Positions 25,626 to 34,523 are shown, counted from the first letter of the stretch. The stretch: 54,931 bases of DNA from Magnetococcales bacterium (GCA_015232405.1 JADFZS010000017.1:1-54931); one strand, 5' to 3'. Program-made: numbers and translations. The notes: generated by a model not told the origin, from the letters alone.

Positions 25626-26063
25626 ATGAGTAGACGTACTTCATCGACAAAAGTCCCATATAGCGCCCAACAGATGTATGATCTTGTGGTGGATATGGAC
25701 AGATATCCTGAGTTTATTCCCTGGCTGGCAAAAGCACGAAAATATGATGAAAAGGACAATCAGTTTATGTCCGAGATGACCATCTCCTTTAAAGGGATGC
25801 GAGAGACATTTAAAACCAAGGATACCGTCATACCCGGCAAAAAAATTTCCATCTCCAACGTATCTGGCCCTTTTAAGCATCTTGATAGCGAATGGTGCTT
25901 TACCGATTCACCTTCCGGGGGCTGTACCATCGACTTTTTTATAGATTTTCGTTTTAAAAGCCGTCTAATTGAGATGGCTCTTGGTCCGGTGTTTGGTGAA
26001 GCATCAAGAAGAATGGTTGAAGCTTTTCGCAATCGGGCCGATGCGATTTACAAAACAAACTAA
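25626..26063 (+). CDS. COQ10/RatA-type START-domain protein, copy 2
   Basis: A 145-residue paralogue of the preceding protein. It shares the blocks QMYDLVVDMDRYPEFIPW, SFKGMRETFKT and TIDFFIDFRFKSRLIEMALG. It begins with a short basic stretch, MSRRTSSTKVPYS. A TAGGAG lies about 12 nt before the ATG. Tandem copies of this family are unusual: most genomes hold one, next to smpB. Neither copy has smpB beside it here. The pair may have split the ubiquinone-chaperone task or form a heterodimer; this is inference. Confidence 0.85.
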   Translation: MSRRTSSTKVPYSAQQMYDLVVDMDRYPEFIPWLAKARKYDEKDNQFMSEMTISFKGMRETFKTKDTVIPGKKISISNVSGPFKHLDSEWCFTDSPSGGCTIDFFIDFRFKSRLIEMALGPVFGEASRRMVEAFRNRADAIYKTN

Positions 26064-26095
26064 ACATTATTTCTCTAAAATAACGGAACAAAAAC

Positions 26096-27064
26096 ATGAT
26101 CCGCTTAATTATTGCTCTACCTGTGTTGTTGGCACTAACTGTGACTGTGGCTACAACAGCCAAAGCTGAACCTGTTGCAAGGGTAGGATCTTGGACCCTA
26201 CAACTGGAAGAAGTCGACAAACATCTTGCCCATAAAATATATGAGCTAAGGGAAGAAAAAATCCAAGAGCTTCTAATCAACCATCTTCTGGGTTTGGAGG
26301 CCAAGGCCAACAACATCAAAGTTGATCAGGTTTTAGATGAGATGGTCAACAAAAAAATCCCACCTCTATCCGACGCCGATGTAAGCGAATTTATCAAAGC
26401 CAACAAGGGTCGCTTGCCTGACGATGGCAAAGGGATGGAGGATAAAATTCGTGGTTATCTAATGCAGCAGCTACAACAAAACCTCCAAGCATCCTATCTC
26501 CAGAGCCTAACAAGAAAATACAATGTGACCCTGGAGCTGGATACACCAAGGTATGATGTTCCCGGCCCCCAAGATCTGGTTAAAGGCAATAAAAACGCTC
26601 CGATAACCATTATTGAGTTTTCAGATTATGAGTGCCCATACTGTCAACGTGCGCAAAAAGTCCTAAAAAAGGTAGAGGAAAAATATGGCGACAAAATCCG
26701 TTTTGTCTTTCGCCACTTCCCACTACCGTTTCACAAAAAAGCCCCAAAAGCATCAGAAGCAGCACAGTGCGCCCAAGATCAAGGAGCTTTCTGGCCTTTT
26801 CACAAAGCTCTGTTTAAGAGTGATTTTGATCTGAGTATTGCTGAATTTAAAAAACTGGCGAAAAAACTAAAACTCAACAGCAAACAGTTCAACAAATGTC
26901 TGGATAGCGGCAGCTATGCCAGCCGGGTAGCCGCAGATAAAAAAGATGGCAAATCCCTGGGTATAACCGGAACCCCCACCTTCTTCATAAACGGCATCAA
27001 ACTAGTGGGTGCTGTGCCATTTAAAGATTTTGTTGAAGTTATTGAAAAAGAGCTGGCGCAATAG
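26096..27064 (+). CDS. Periplasmic DsbA-like thiol oxidoreductase with SurA-like N-terminal region
   Basis: A 322-residue exported protein. The signal peptide (MIRLIIALPVLLALTVTVA, cleavage after about AKA at residue 24) is followed by a helical region (about 27-150) resembling the N-terminal part of SurA/PpiC-type chaperones (VARVGSWTLQLEEVDKHL). A DsbA/thioredoxin domain (about 155-320) has the redox motif CPYC (Cys180, Cys183) in FSDYECPYCQRAQ and the cis-proline segment GTPTFFINGI. It probably introduces or isomerises disulfides in the periplasm. A perfect hairpin follows the stop codon. Confidence 0.87.
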   Translation: MIRLIIALPVLLALTVTVATTAKAEPVARVGSWTLQLEEVDKHLAHKIYELREEKIQELLINHLLGLEAKANNIKVDQVLDEMVNKKIPPLSDADVSEFIKANKGRLPDDGKGMEDKIRGYLMQQLQQNLQASYLQSLTRKYNVTLELDTPRYDVPGPQDLVKGNKNAPITIIEFSDYECPYCQRAQKVLKKVEEKYGDKIRFVFRHFPLPFHKKAPKASEAAQCAQDQGAFWPFHKALFKSDFDLSIAEFKKLAKKLKLNSKQFNKCLDSGSYASRVAADKKDGKSLGITGTPTFFINGIKLVGAVPFKDFVEVIEKELAQ

Positions 27065-27075
27065 AAATTAAATAA

Positions 27076-27113
27076 AGAGCACAATCAACCGATAGCTTGG
27101 TTGATTGTGCTCT
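27076..27113. terminator. Perfect 15-bp hairpin after the DsbA-like gene
   Basis: AGAGCACAATCAACC (27076-27090) and GGTTGATTGTGCTCT (27099-27113) pair perfectly around an 8-nt loop, 11 nt after the TAG. A T-run is absent (GTTATATGG follows), so intrinsic termination would be weak; the hairpin may instead protect the 3' end. Confidence 0.5.
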
Positions 27114-27275
27114 GTTATATGGTAGTTACCAAACAAAACAACTTTTAAGATTTCACATTTCTGCTGAACCCAAAAATATACCCCTCATTTGTATTTATTT
27201 ATTGATTATCCTTAGAAAAGATCTACCACATACACCTATTTGTATGGTATGCTTTGGAATAAGGAGGCTCTAAAT

Positions 27276-27539
27276 ATGCCACAAGCAATAGCATTTGACA
27301 CTTTAGCTTTCACAAAAAAGATGAAATCAGCTGGCTTTACCGAGCAACAAGCTGAAGCCCAAGCAGAGGCTATTGCCGAACTGGTAGAAGATAGGCTGGC
27401 AACAAAGCTCGACATTGAATTAATACGCAGAGATATCAAAGATCTTGAGGGCCGCCTTACCATACGTCTAGGAAAAATGCTGGCATGGAGTACTGGGTTG
27501 ATTATAGTTATTATTGGGGCAATGATTAAATTGCTCTGA
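27276..27539 (+). CDS. DUF1640/CCDC90-like coiled-coil membrane protein
   Basis: An 87-residue protein with the family opening FDTLAFTKKMKSAGFTEQQA (residues 6-25). A coiled coil rich in Ala, Glu and Arg (about 25-68) follows, and a C-terminal membrane helix, WSTGLIIVIIGAMIKLL. Bacterial DUF1640 proteins are small tail-anchored coiled coils of unknown function, distantly related to the mitochondrial MCUR1/CCDC90 family. The ATG at 27276 has AAGGAGG 9 nt upstream, clearly better than the in-frame codons upstream. It is monocistronic as far as can be seen. Confidence 0.8.
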   Translation: MPQAIAFDTLAFTKKMKSAGFTEQQAEAQAEAIAELVEDRLATKLDIELIRRDIKDLEGRLTIRLGKMLAWSTGLIIVIIGAMIKLL

Positions 27540-27651
27540 ATCACTCCTTTTAAACTTTTATATCGCTCACCAAATTATAAATTCTCTGTCACTTGAAATT
27601 CATACTATACACTGTCGCCAGAACTTCAAATATTTAGTTTTCCAAAAGACC

Positions 27652-28059
27652 CTAAGATGGATCTAATATTTCCAGAGACTTAAAGACTGATAAGAACACA
27701 CCTTTATCTCTGGTGAGGAGGCGGTCACATTGAATCAGAGCATGACCACCAATAAGAAAGTCAGCAGCGATGCGTTTTCTGGCTCCTCCGATTTTGTGAT
27801 ATTTGTACCAACCTTTTGCAGCCTCTTGGGCAGCTTCCTGAACAATTGGAGAGTAAGCAACACCAAGACCGTCAAGTGTTCTTAGCAGCTCCTCCTGCTT
27901 ATCTCCATAAGCGGTTGCCAACTCAGCCCAAACCACATCACAGGCAACGACAGACCCTTGTGCAAGAGATTTTTTGAGAGCATTTTTTGATGCTATTCCA
28001 AATTTCGGGCATGGTTCAAGGATGTCAATCAGGATGTTGGTATCAATAGCTGTTATCAT
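27652..28059 (-). CDS. vapC: VapC-like PIN-domain toxin
   Basis: A 135-residue PIN-domain ribonuclease. The acidic metal-binding residues are visible: Asp6 in TAIDTNILID, Glu in WAELATAY and Asp in RIAADFLIGGHAL, then the RLLTRDKG strand typical of the fold's end. VapC toxins cleave specific tRNAs or rRNA. The ATG overlaps the end of the antitoxin frame (ATGA), the usual vapBC coupling. The toxin itself looks intact, whereas the antitoxin has an in-frame stop, so either the toxin is poorly expressed or silent, or the stop is tolerated. Confidence 0.87.
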   Translation of the reverse strand: MITAIDTNILIDILEPCPKFGIASKNALKKSLAQGSVVACDVVWAELATAYGDKQEELLRTLDGLGVAYSPIVQEAAQEAAKGWYKYHKIGGARKRIAADFLIGGHALIQCDRLLTRDKGVFLSVFKSLEILDPS

Positions 28060-28277
28060 GAATCATCCCGCAGAGTCGCCATGATGTCATCCGTTTTTCT
28101 ACCAGACCCCAAAGATCCATACAACTCATCAACAGGATGAGTTGTAGACGCTTTGACAGCAACCAATTTTCCCTGTTCGGTATGAAATTCCAAAATAGTT
28201 CCAGGATGGATTGCCAACTTGTCTTAAAGAGATTTGGGAATTGTCACCTGACCTCGTTGGGCAACTCTAGCCTGCAT
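28056..28277 (-). pseudogene. vapB: VapB/AbrB-type antitoxin interrupted by an in-frame TAA
   Basis: The frame starts ATG at 28277 behind GAGGAGG and encodes MQARVAQRGQVTIPKSL, a textbook SpoVT/AbrB swapped-hairpin opening. It then meets TAA at codon 18 (28226-28224). Without shift the frame continues DKLAIHPGTILEFHTEQGKL and ends VDELYGSLGSGRKTDDIMAT plus LRDDS at TGA. Family members normally have Arg at the stop position (KSLRDKL). So this is a single-codon nonsense change in an otherwise intact 73-residue antitoxin. The TGA overlaps the vapC start. Confidence 0.85.
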
Positions 28278-28896
28278 GGGTTAACCTCCTCAGTTCTGTT
28301 AACAGCTAAGTATGATTACACGTCCATGGAGTATGTATAGACAATATGTTTTTTTGAAGAAATTTTGTACATCAGACATCCTTTTTATGAGTCTTAACAT
28401 AATATATAACCAATTTAAGAAAGAGAGCTATTTTATCCCCCAAAAGCAACACATTAACATGGGTTTATTCTGACAACAAACATACTATCCCTTTAATCCT
28501 GCTAGAAAACTAAGGGGAATGCTCTTAACTTTGTGCTATTCATTTATGCCACTGGAACTACCCCTGTCACTGGAAATACCCTGGACTGTATAATATTGAT
28601 TTCAGCAGGCTATAGATCTATAATATTTTAGGTATTAAATAATTAATTTGTTGCCTCAGGTACTTTCGGAACTCCAGGAAGGATAGTTAAATAAACTGGT
28701 TCCATGAATAACAAGACTGAAACAGTGCCAACAAAACTTATGTCCCGGACAAAACCACATCAATCCCAGGATCTGACGTTTAACTTGTGTTACGACAGCT
28801 TCCCGATCCGAATGGCAAAATACAAGCTCAGGCCTTTCAACTATGGCCTGAAAGAGCCGAGAGCGGATCTACTTTACTGGTTGCAAAGGAATTAAA
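28278..28896 (+). other. Spacer between the vapBC remnant and the patatin gene
   Basis: About 620 bp with no convincing gene. It contains a near-duplicate of CACTGGAA(C/A)TACCC spaced 18 bp apart around 28550. A small hairpin, TCAGGCC/GGCCTGA, lies around 28829-28852. A 63-codon frame (28704-28895) ends one base before the patatin start but has no ribosome-binding site and no recognisable features. The vapB promoter must lie near 28300. Confidence 0.4.
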
Positions 28897-31545
28897 ATGA
28901 CTTTTTTTCGTGTTGTAATTTTGTTTTTTTTCTTCTTTTCCGTCTTTAGCTTAACTGCTAATTCCGTCGATGCGAAAAAACTGGAGAGACCGTATTCCCT
29001 CGTAATCAGTGGTGGAATCAGCCTGGGCGCCTACGAGGCAGGGGTTAACTGGGTAATTATTGATTATCTGCGCCGGAAGCGAGAAAACCCCTATTTTCTT
29101 ATCCCGGAAGGGGAGAATACTGTAAAACAGGATCACATTCATCCGCCGACTCTTGCTTCGATGGCCGGTGCATCGGCGGGATCCATAAATGTACTATTGA
29201 GTGCCATTGCGTGGTGTCGGGCCGATTCAAAACTGCCGCAGGACGTTTCCTCATTCAACGACAGCTTGGAAGATAATGTTATCCGAAATGCTTGGAAAGA
29301 CATTACATTCAATTCCATGCTGCCTGATGCCGAACTTTGCGAGCGTAAGCCAAACAAGGATGAATCATGGAATCAACCTGACGCACTTTTGTGCCGGAAG
29401 GCAATATATGATCAGGTTAGGAAGGTAAAGGATATCCTAACCTATAGTGCTTTTCGCCCCAATTGCAAGCTGCCAATCGGTCTTACCGTTACGAGTGAAA
29501 AGCCAAGAGTTTTAAATATTGGCAAGCAGATGGTGAAGAATTCCAGGTTTCTTGTTCCCATGGAATTCGTCACTGGTAAAGCTGAGAATAATCAAAATTA
29601 TGTCATTGGCGCAAAATTGGTTGAATCCGAGCTAGTTTCAGAAAATAAAAATGAACATCTCAACATTATACGTTTGCCCTACGCGATAAATGGGAGCAGG
29701 GCTGAAAAAGAGTTGGACTTAGATGCGGCATTGGCGTCTATCATGGCCTCCAGCGCATTTCCGATTGCGTTCGGCCGCATTGAATTGCAGCATTGCATTA
29801 AACAACAAGATGTTTTCGAGACGTGGGATGAAACTGATAGCGATGTCTGCCCGCTTAATTATACTTTGAAAAAAGAGAACTTTGTCGATGGCGGAGTATT
29901 TGACAATATTCCTCTTGGGCTTGCCAAAATGCTTGGAGAAAAGCGTAAAAATCCATATGCGACCAATCAAAAACATGTTTACATGTTTATGGATCCAGAT
30001 AGGAGACGTAACAAGAATTCTTTCCCGAGCAAACCAGGATCAAATAAGTGCAAGACCGCTTCCTATGGAGAAAATCGACTGTTTGGGTTGAGAGAACAGG
30101 GGGCTTTCCTGGGAGGAGCAATCAATTCCGGACGCGCCTATGAACTTTATGCGACGTTGAAGAATGAAGGATTCGATACTACCGATCAAAGAGAGCTGTT
30201 CTTTACTGATCGGTTTCATCCTATTACCGGTACGACTATTAGCAACTTTGGTGCATTTTTATCCTCTAAATTCAATGAATTTGACTATTATGCTGGAGTC
30301 TATGACGGAATCGTCTCCATGAGTAAACATGATATGGATAGTATGTATTCTGGAGATATGCATAATTTGGAAAATCAATCAGATGACAGTTATCTGAATC
30401 TCTGGAAAAAGATCACCAAGGACTATGAGGATCTTTTGTTTAAAAACTCGGGTTCCGAAGGGAAGTTGGTTTTCGACCATATATACGGTATGGAATTTGA
30501 CAAAGATGCCCCAGATCAAGACAACCTGAATCTACCTATTCTGGATATTGCCAAATCGGTGAATGTTCTCAACGATGACAGCCTGAGCGCGTGCAGGACC
30601 ACTCCAGGCAAGAAAAAGAAAAAAATGTCTGACAGTTGTGACCAGGAAAATCATAAACAAGAGTTGAAAGACCCAGAATTTTCCCAATTTATTCGTGCGC
30701 TCACCAAGACTTTGTCCAATAACTCGAACAGATCTATCTGTGAAGTGAAGCTGGATTCAACGATTATTGACTTGTTGAGAAGAGATTTTAAGCAAAAGCA
30801 GGATGAACAAGGTGAAAAACAAAATGACCTATTGGTACGCCTAGCCGAAAATCCGACAGAATGGTTCCCGATTTTGTTGAAAAGAGTCTCGTCCAAAATG
30901 GTATCACTAGAAAAATGTAGAGATGAAAGGTGTGATAAATTGGACAATAACGAAAAGGATGAAGAACAAAGTAGCATTCTGAAATATGTCACAGCCGGAG
31001 CTTTCCTTTCTCATACTATTTACAAAGAAAGGAAAACCACTTTTTCTCCTACCGTTGCTCCAATAGGAAGGAAATGTATATTAACGTCCTGCATAAGTTT
31101 AATTCCTTATGAATTGTTCGTTGATGCACGTCATGGGGGCGTCTCCGTCAGTTGGAATCCAACATTTCGGTTTGATTGGCTTGATTCAATAGCCCCAGAA
31201 GGGACTCTTCTTGATCTCCGTATCACACCCTATCAGCGCCCTTCAAGGGACAACAAGGCCGTGCATTTTGGTTCCACCGCTCTTACCCTTGATTTTCCAA
31301 TCGATAATGTATTTTTTTCTTCGGTTGGGGTTGGCCCGGCTGTCCACAAAGATTGGTCGAATCGGTTCGGAGACAATGTGACCTGGGGAGTGGCTGGTCA
31401 TTTTAGCCTGTTTGGAGATATTATGCGGTTGTCCGGGGCCTATCGTCTTGATTATCCAGGAAAACGCGGCCATGTAATGCTTGGCATAAGGGATATTCCG
31501 GCATTGGTGAATGGTATTGGTGAATGGTATTGCAATCGCTTTTAA
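28897..31545 (+). CDS. Exported patatin-like phospholipase with C-terminal extension
   Basis: An 882-residue protein with a strong signal peptide (to about residue 26, VDA-KK). The patatin domain occupies about 30-370. The oxyanion region is SGGISLGAYEAG (38-49), the nucleophile Ser94 lies in the GxSxG motif GASAGS, and the catalytic Asp331 in FVDGGVFDN. The middle (about 370-700) is charged and cysteine-containing, with no known domain. The last 180 residues alternate polar and hydrophobic residues and end in Phe, which could be a small outer-membrane beta-barrel. Patatins hydrolyse acyl ester bonds of phospholipids. AAAGGA precedes the ATG. Codon and amino-acid usage look different from neighbours, suggesting acquisition. 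Confidence 0.8.
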   Translation: MTFFRVVILFFFFFSVFSLTANSVDAKKLERPYSLVISGGISLGAYEAGVNWVIIDYLRRKRENPYFLIPEGENTVKQDHIHPPTLASMAGASAGSINVLLSAIAWCRADSKLPQDVSSFNDSLEDNVIRNAWKDITFNSMLPDAELCERKPNKDESWNQPDALLCRKAIYDQVRKVKDILTYSAFRPNCKLPIGLTVTSEKPRVLNIGKQMVKNSRFLVPMEFVTGKAENNQNYVIGAKLVESELVSENKNEHLNIIRLPYAINGSRAEKELDLDAALASIMASSAFPIAFGRIELQHCIKQQDVFETWDETDSDVCPLNYTLKKENFVDGGVFDNIPLGLAKMLGEKRKNPYATNQKHVYMFMDPDRRRNKNSFPSKPGSNKCKTASYGENRLFGLREQGAFLGGAINSGRAYELYATLKNEGFDTTDQRELFFTDRFHPITGTTISNFGAFLSSKFNEFDYYAGVYDGIVSMSKHDMDSMYSGDMHNLENQSDDSYLNLWKKITKDYEDLLFKNSGSEGKLVFDHIYGMEFDKDAPDQDNLNLPILDIAKSVNVLNDDSLSACRTTPGKKKKKMSDSCDQENHKQELKDPEFSQFIRALTKTLSNNSNRSICEVKLDSTIIDLLRRDFKQKQDEQGEKQNDLLVRLAENPTEWFPILLKRVSSKMVSLEKCRDERCDKLDNNEKDEEQSSILKYVTAGAFLSHTIYKERKTTFSPTVAPIGRKCILTSCISLIPYELFVDARHGGVSVSWNPTFRFDWLDSIAPEGTLLDLRITPYQRPSRDNKAVHFGSTALTLDFPIDNVFFSSVGVGPAVHKDWSNRFGDNVTWGVAGHFSLFGDIMRLSGAYRLDYPGKRGHVMLGIRDIPALVNGIGEWYCNRF

Positions 31546-31666
31546 ATAAATTGAACGTTATTCTCATGTAAGCTAAAGGTAAAATATTGTAAATACAGCG
31601 GAAACATAAAAGGGTTGGAGCCGAATATCAGAAAACAATCTTCCCGAAAGCGATCAATAAAGCACA

Positions 31667-31762
31667 TCAATGAGATGTTGAGGCTCTGAGAGACATGTCC
31701 AGGTTGAGGTTCCATGGTAACAGATCTTCAAAATGGTCAATAGTTGTTGCTGCAGGAATCGT
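31667..31762 (-). pseudogene. IS66-family transposase (TnpC) C-terminal remnant
   Basis: Read on the minus strand, this piece encodes TIPAATTIDHFEDLLPWNLN and a short tail ending at TGA. The pattern LP.A.T..D...LLPWN is the conserved C-terminus of IS66-type TnpC. Nothing else of the transposase is recognisable, so an IS66 copy has decayed here between the patatin and fic genes. Confidence 0.6.
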
Positions 31763-31853
31763 GGGGTTTCGGGGACAGTATATTTTATTTTTTGTGAATT
31801 GACTAAGGAAATATATGGACAGTCTCTTAATTGCGATTAAACACTATCCTTTT

Positions 31854-31976
31854 TTAAATTATGGTTAGAAAACTTCTCATCAATTCATTTAGAGCCTGCA
31901 ACTCCTCTAGCGCAATCTCCCTTACCTCAAAAATGGTACGGGTTGGTAGTTTTTCCAGTTTTAGTTTTGGGAGTAA
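31854..31976 (-). pseudogene. Unidentified coding remnant
   Basis: A 40-codon minus-strand stretch reads like coding DNA (LKLEKLPTRTIFEVREIALE then ELQALNELMRSFLT) up to TAA, but has no start codon: an in-frame TGA lies immediately upstream. It is in the same 594-bp spacer (31546-32139) as the IS66 fragment and is probably a relic of a larger gene. The remainder of the spacer shows nothing I can name. Confidence 0.35.
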
Positions 31977-32139
31977 TCATGGCTTGTTGTCTACCACAAC
32001 CTGAATTTAAAATGTTGTAGATAGATCTAAAAACTCAAAGAAGGCCACCTTTATTCAATTTATTATACCATCTTTCCAATGGTAATAACTGATTAACTAC
32101 TTGGTTTGTGTAACGGTATACTGGCGAAACCAAGGTGGT

Positions 32140-33693
32140 TCATATTGCTGTCTTTGCTGCGGCCTCTTCCGTGGAATGCTGTACTCTATCTGCTATGTAA
32201 CGGGCAAATGGTTTTATGTCATTTTCGACGCTCGCAGCTTCCAGAGCCGCCAGATAGATACTTCTATCTTCTGCTAACATGATGGTCCATGGATAGCCAC
32301 CGGAGGCTAACATCACATTCATCATGAATCGTGCTATTCGACCATTTCCATCTGGATATGGATGGATATAGCCAAAGAGCCAGTGACCAAGAACCGCCCT
32401 AACAAAAGGTTCCTGTTCTTCTGCAAGCAAATTAAAAAGCGTTGGTATAGCATCTTGGACTGACTGCCAACGTGGGGGTATATGCCTGGAACCGCGCAAA
32501 TAGACTGGTTGGTTTCGATATCCGGCTAGAATTGAAGCCTGTACCAGACCAGCATCAACACAGGGCTGAAACAACTCTCGATACCAATCACGGTGATTCA
32601 AACGTACAAGTTCTGCCGAACTCTCTCCATTAATGACTTTGGCAACAGTTTGTTTTACTAGCTGGAAAGCCTGCCAGTAACCACGTGCTGCCAACGCATC
32701 ACGGCTATTACTATCTTCATGGCTATTTTCAGGATCCCAAACACCTGACCTGACACGCTCGATCAACACATCGGTTACACGGTAACCCTCAATCGACAAA
32801 GAGTGATAGGCATCTTTTACATAAATATCATCAATAAAACTTAGATAGGCTGCTTTATCAAGGGGTTGCCCTGGTGTTCCGGGAGACATCTCTATTAGAG
32901 GAGTACGAAATGTCTCCCATAAAGTCCGCAATCGGTTGACGATAGGCGCATCAGTAGAGTTTGTGGTGCTAAATATTTGTTGGGGCGCAAATGGATCCCT
33001 CTCTCTGACATCGTAGCCGACCCTTTTCATGGTGGTAAGAATTTCGTCGGCTATGTCGGCTTTTCCTATGGAGCGGAATGCTCCGGCAAAATGTCCTGCA
33101 ATTGTGGAATGACCACCATCAATAAGTTTTCGTAGCAGATCGGAAGCGTCGTGGATGCTTGCAAGGACAACCTGAGCCTCTACAGGATGATTTGTGAAGA
33201 ATCCTAGCCCAGCTTTAATCAAAGCTGCTGGTATCGTAAACATGGGTAAACCAGCTCGAACAATTAGATCTTCTTCAAAGGGCATGGCCTTCTGCTTTAG
33301 GTCATAGAGTGATGTACCGAATAATAAAGGAATTTTGTTGTTTGACCCTTTAGTAGTATAAATAATCACCTGCTGCGGAATTATGGTGTTTTCAGCATGG
33401 AGTAGAAGGGATTGCACTGGGGATAGATGCCACTTTGAGCCAAATCGTTTGTTACTGTATTTGGCGCAAAATTCCCAAAAAGAAACGTACCATTGTGTTG
33501 TATCTCCTGGAGTAGTGCCAGGATTCCAAGAGACAAGCCAACCATCCATTATGCTCTTCAGAAAACCCTGACGAACAAGACGTTCCCGGTGAACCCGTGT
33601 GAGTTTATGGGACTGGAATACACGATCCTCATTCTTTTGGAGTTTTTGCAGATATTTCAGCGAAACCGCAAGATTTTCATTTGCTGTAGGCAT
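32140..33693 (-). CDS. Fic-family AMP-transferase with N-terminal regulatory region
   Basis: A 517-residue protein with a Fic domain at about 285-480. The catalytic loop HPYPDGNGR is complete (444-452), so AMPylation or a related nucleotidyl transfer is plausible. An inhibitory motif of the (S/T)xxxE(G/N) type is visible as SLSIEG (298-303), upstream of the Fic core, which makes it a class II auto-inhibited Fic. The N-terminal 130 residues (LTRVHRERLVRQGFLKSIMD) look like the winged-helix region of AbiEi-type transcriptional antitoxins, suggesting DNA binding. The promoter region holds a 24-bp direct-repeat array. No separate antitoxin is adjacent. Confidence 0.87.
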   Translation of the reverse strand: MPTANENLAVSLKYLQKLQKNEDRVFQSHKLTRVHRERLVRQGFLKSIMDGWLVSWNPGTTPGDTTQWYVSFWEFCAKYSNKRFGSKWHLSPVQSLLLHAENTIIPQQVIIYTTKGSNNKIPLLFGTSLYDLKQKAMPFEEDLIVRAGLPMFTIPAALIKAGLGFFTNHPVEAQVVLASIHDASDLLRKLIDGGHSTIAGHFAGAFRSIGKADIADEILTTMKRVGYDVRERDPFAPQQIFSTTNSTDAPIVNRLRTLWETFRTPLIEMSPGTPGQPLDKAAYLSFIDDIYVKDAYHSLSIEGYRVTDVLIERVRSGVWDPENSHEDSNSRDALAARGYWQAFQLVKQTVAKVINGESSAELVRLNHRDWYRELFQPCVDAGLVQASILAGYRNQPVYLRGSRHIPPRWQSVQDAIPTLFNLLAEEQEPFVRAVLGHWLFGYIHPYPDGNGRIARFMMNVMLASGGYPWTIMLAEDRSIYLAALEAASVENDIKPFARYIADRVQHSTEEAAAKTAI

Positions 33694-33718
33694 ATTTGTT
33701 TCCTTGGCTTGCTGTTTT

Positions 33719-33832
33719 ATGAGTCTACTACGTTGTGCTTATACAAGTATTAAATGTTGTGCCATTGCAAGTCTATAATGTTGTTTTACTGCAAGTCTTC
33801 AATGTTGTTCTTGTACAAGTATAATATGCATG
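33719..33832 (+). repeat. Array of about 4.5 direct repeats of 24 bp upstream of fic
   Basis: Three well-matched units of 24 bp (33743-33766, 33767-33790, 33791-33814) share the core CAAGT(A/C)T..AATGTTGT. A degenerate unit at 33719-33742 and a partial unit at 33815-33832 flank them. The array begins about 25 bp before the start of the divergently read fic gene and so overlaps its promoter. Such iterons bind a regulator cooperatively; the Fic protein's own N-terminal region is a candidate. The remaining spacer up to 34044 is AT-rich without other features. Confidence 0.75.
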
Positions 33833-34044
33833 TTATATCTATATTGTAACTATAATACCATATAGTTGCATGTAAATATTAATTTAGCAAATATCTACAA
33901 TTTTTAAGGTACTGTTTCTTAAAATCTTCCAGATTGTTAATGTTATGAATAGATAGTGGGACACACTAGCAGGAATAATCAAGAAAGAAACTGCTCCGAC
34001 AGCCATTCATTGTAATTTTGAAAAATATATTTATGCTTGTCGCC

Positions 34045-34458
34045 ATGAATATAATTAAATCTTTTCCAAAAATAATCTTGCTAACATTCGCTTTGTCTCT
34101 GCTATCTGCCTGCTCAAAGGAGGAGGTTACCACTCCTAAAGCTCTGGTTGCGGCAACTACTGGCTGTTTTAGTGCTAGCTTTTCCAAGGCCAGAAACAGC
34201 CACCCAAATGATTACAAGTTAGCCAACAAAAGGTTTGCAGAAGAGCTATACCCCTGTTTGGTTTGGAATATTTTGGGAAAAGAGGCTCCAGAGGAGAGGA
34301 AAAAACAGCTTTTGGATAAACTATTGAATAACTGTCCATTTCCCGGTTTGGAGTTGATAGATAAAAAGAAGATGATCTGGTGTATGGTGGGTCAAGCTTC
34401 ACCATTTGTGCAGGAAAACCATGAACGCCTTATGTCTGGTAGAACCATAACCAAATAG
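34045..34458 (+). CDS. Small putative lipoprotein
   Basis: A 137-residue protein beginning MNIIKSFPKIILLTFALSLL and a lipobox, LSAC, with Cys about residue 23, so it is probably lipid-anchored in the cell envelope. The mature part is about 115 residues, with four cysteines (TGCFSASF, YPCLVWN, NNCPFPG, IWCMVG) that could make two disulfides. There is no known domain. Several in-frame starts exist upstream; ATG 34045 gives the best signal peptide. It has no visible operon partner. Confidence 0.7.
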   Translation: MNIIKSFPKIILLTFALSLLSACSKEEVTTPKALVAATTGCFSASFSKARNSHPNDYKLANKRFAEELYPCLVWNILGKEAPEERKKQLLDKLLNNCPFPGLELIDKKKMIWCMVGQASPFVQENHERLMSGRTITK

Positions 34459-34523
34459 ATAAAATAGCATGGTTATTGTTTGGCTAAATTATTGATAACC
34501 TCTTTTAAATAAGTTTTTAAACC

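Noticed and set aside
27076-27113. Standard intrinsic terminator
   Set aside because: Kept only as a hairpin with reduced confidence, because the stem is perfect but no T-run follows on either strand.
28704-28895. 63-codon frame ending one base before the patatin gene
   Set aside because: No ribosome-binding site or recognisable feature; left as part of the spacer.
33719-33832. Direct repeats considered as a CRISPR array
   Set aside because: The repeats abut with no unique spacers, the units are only partly conserved, and no cas gene is present.
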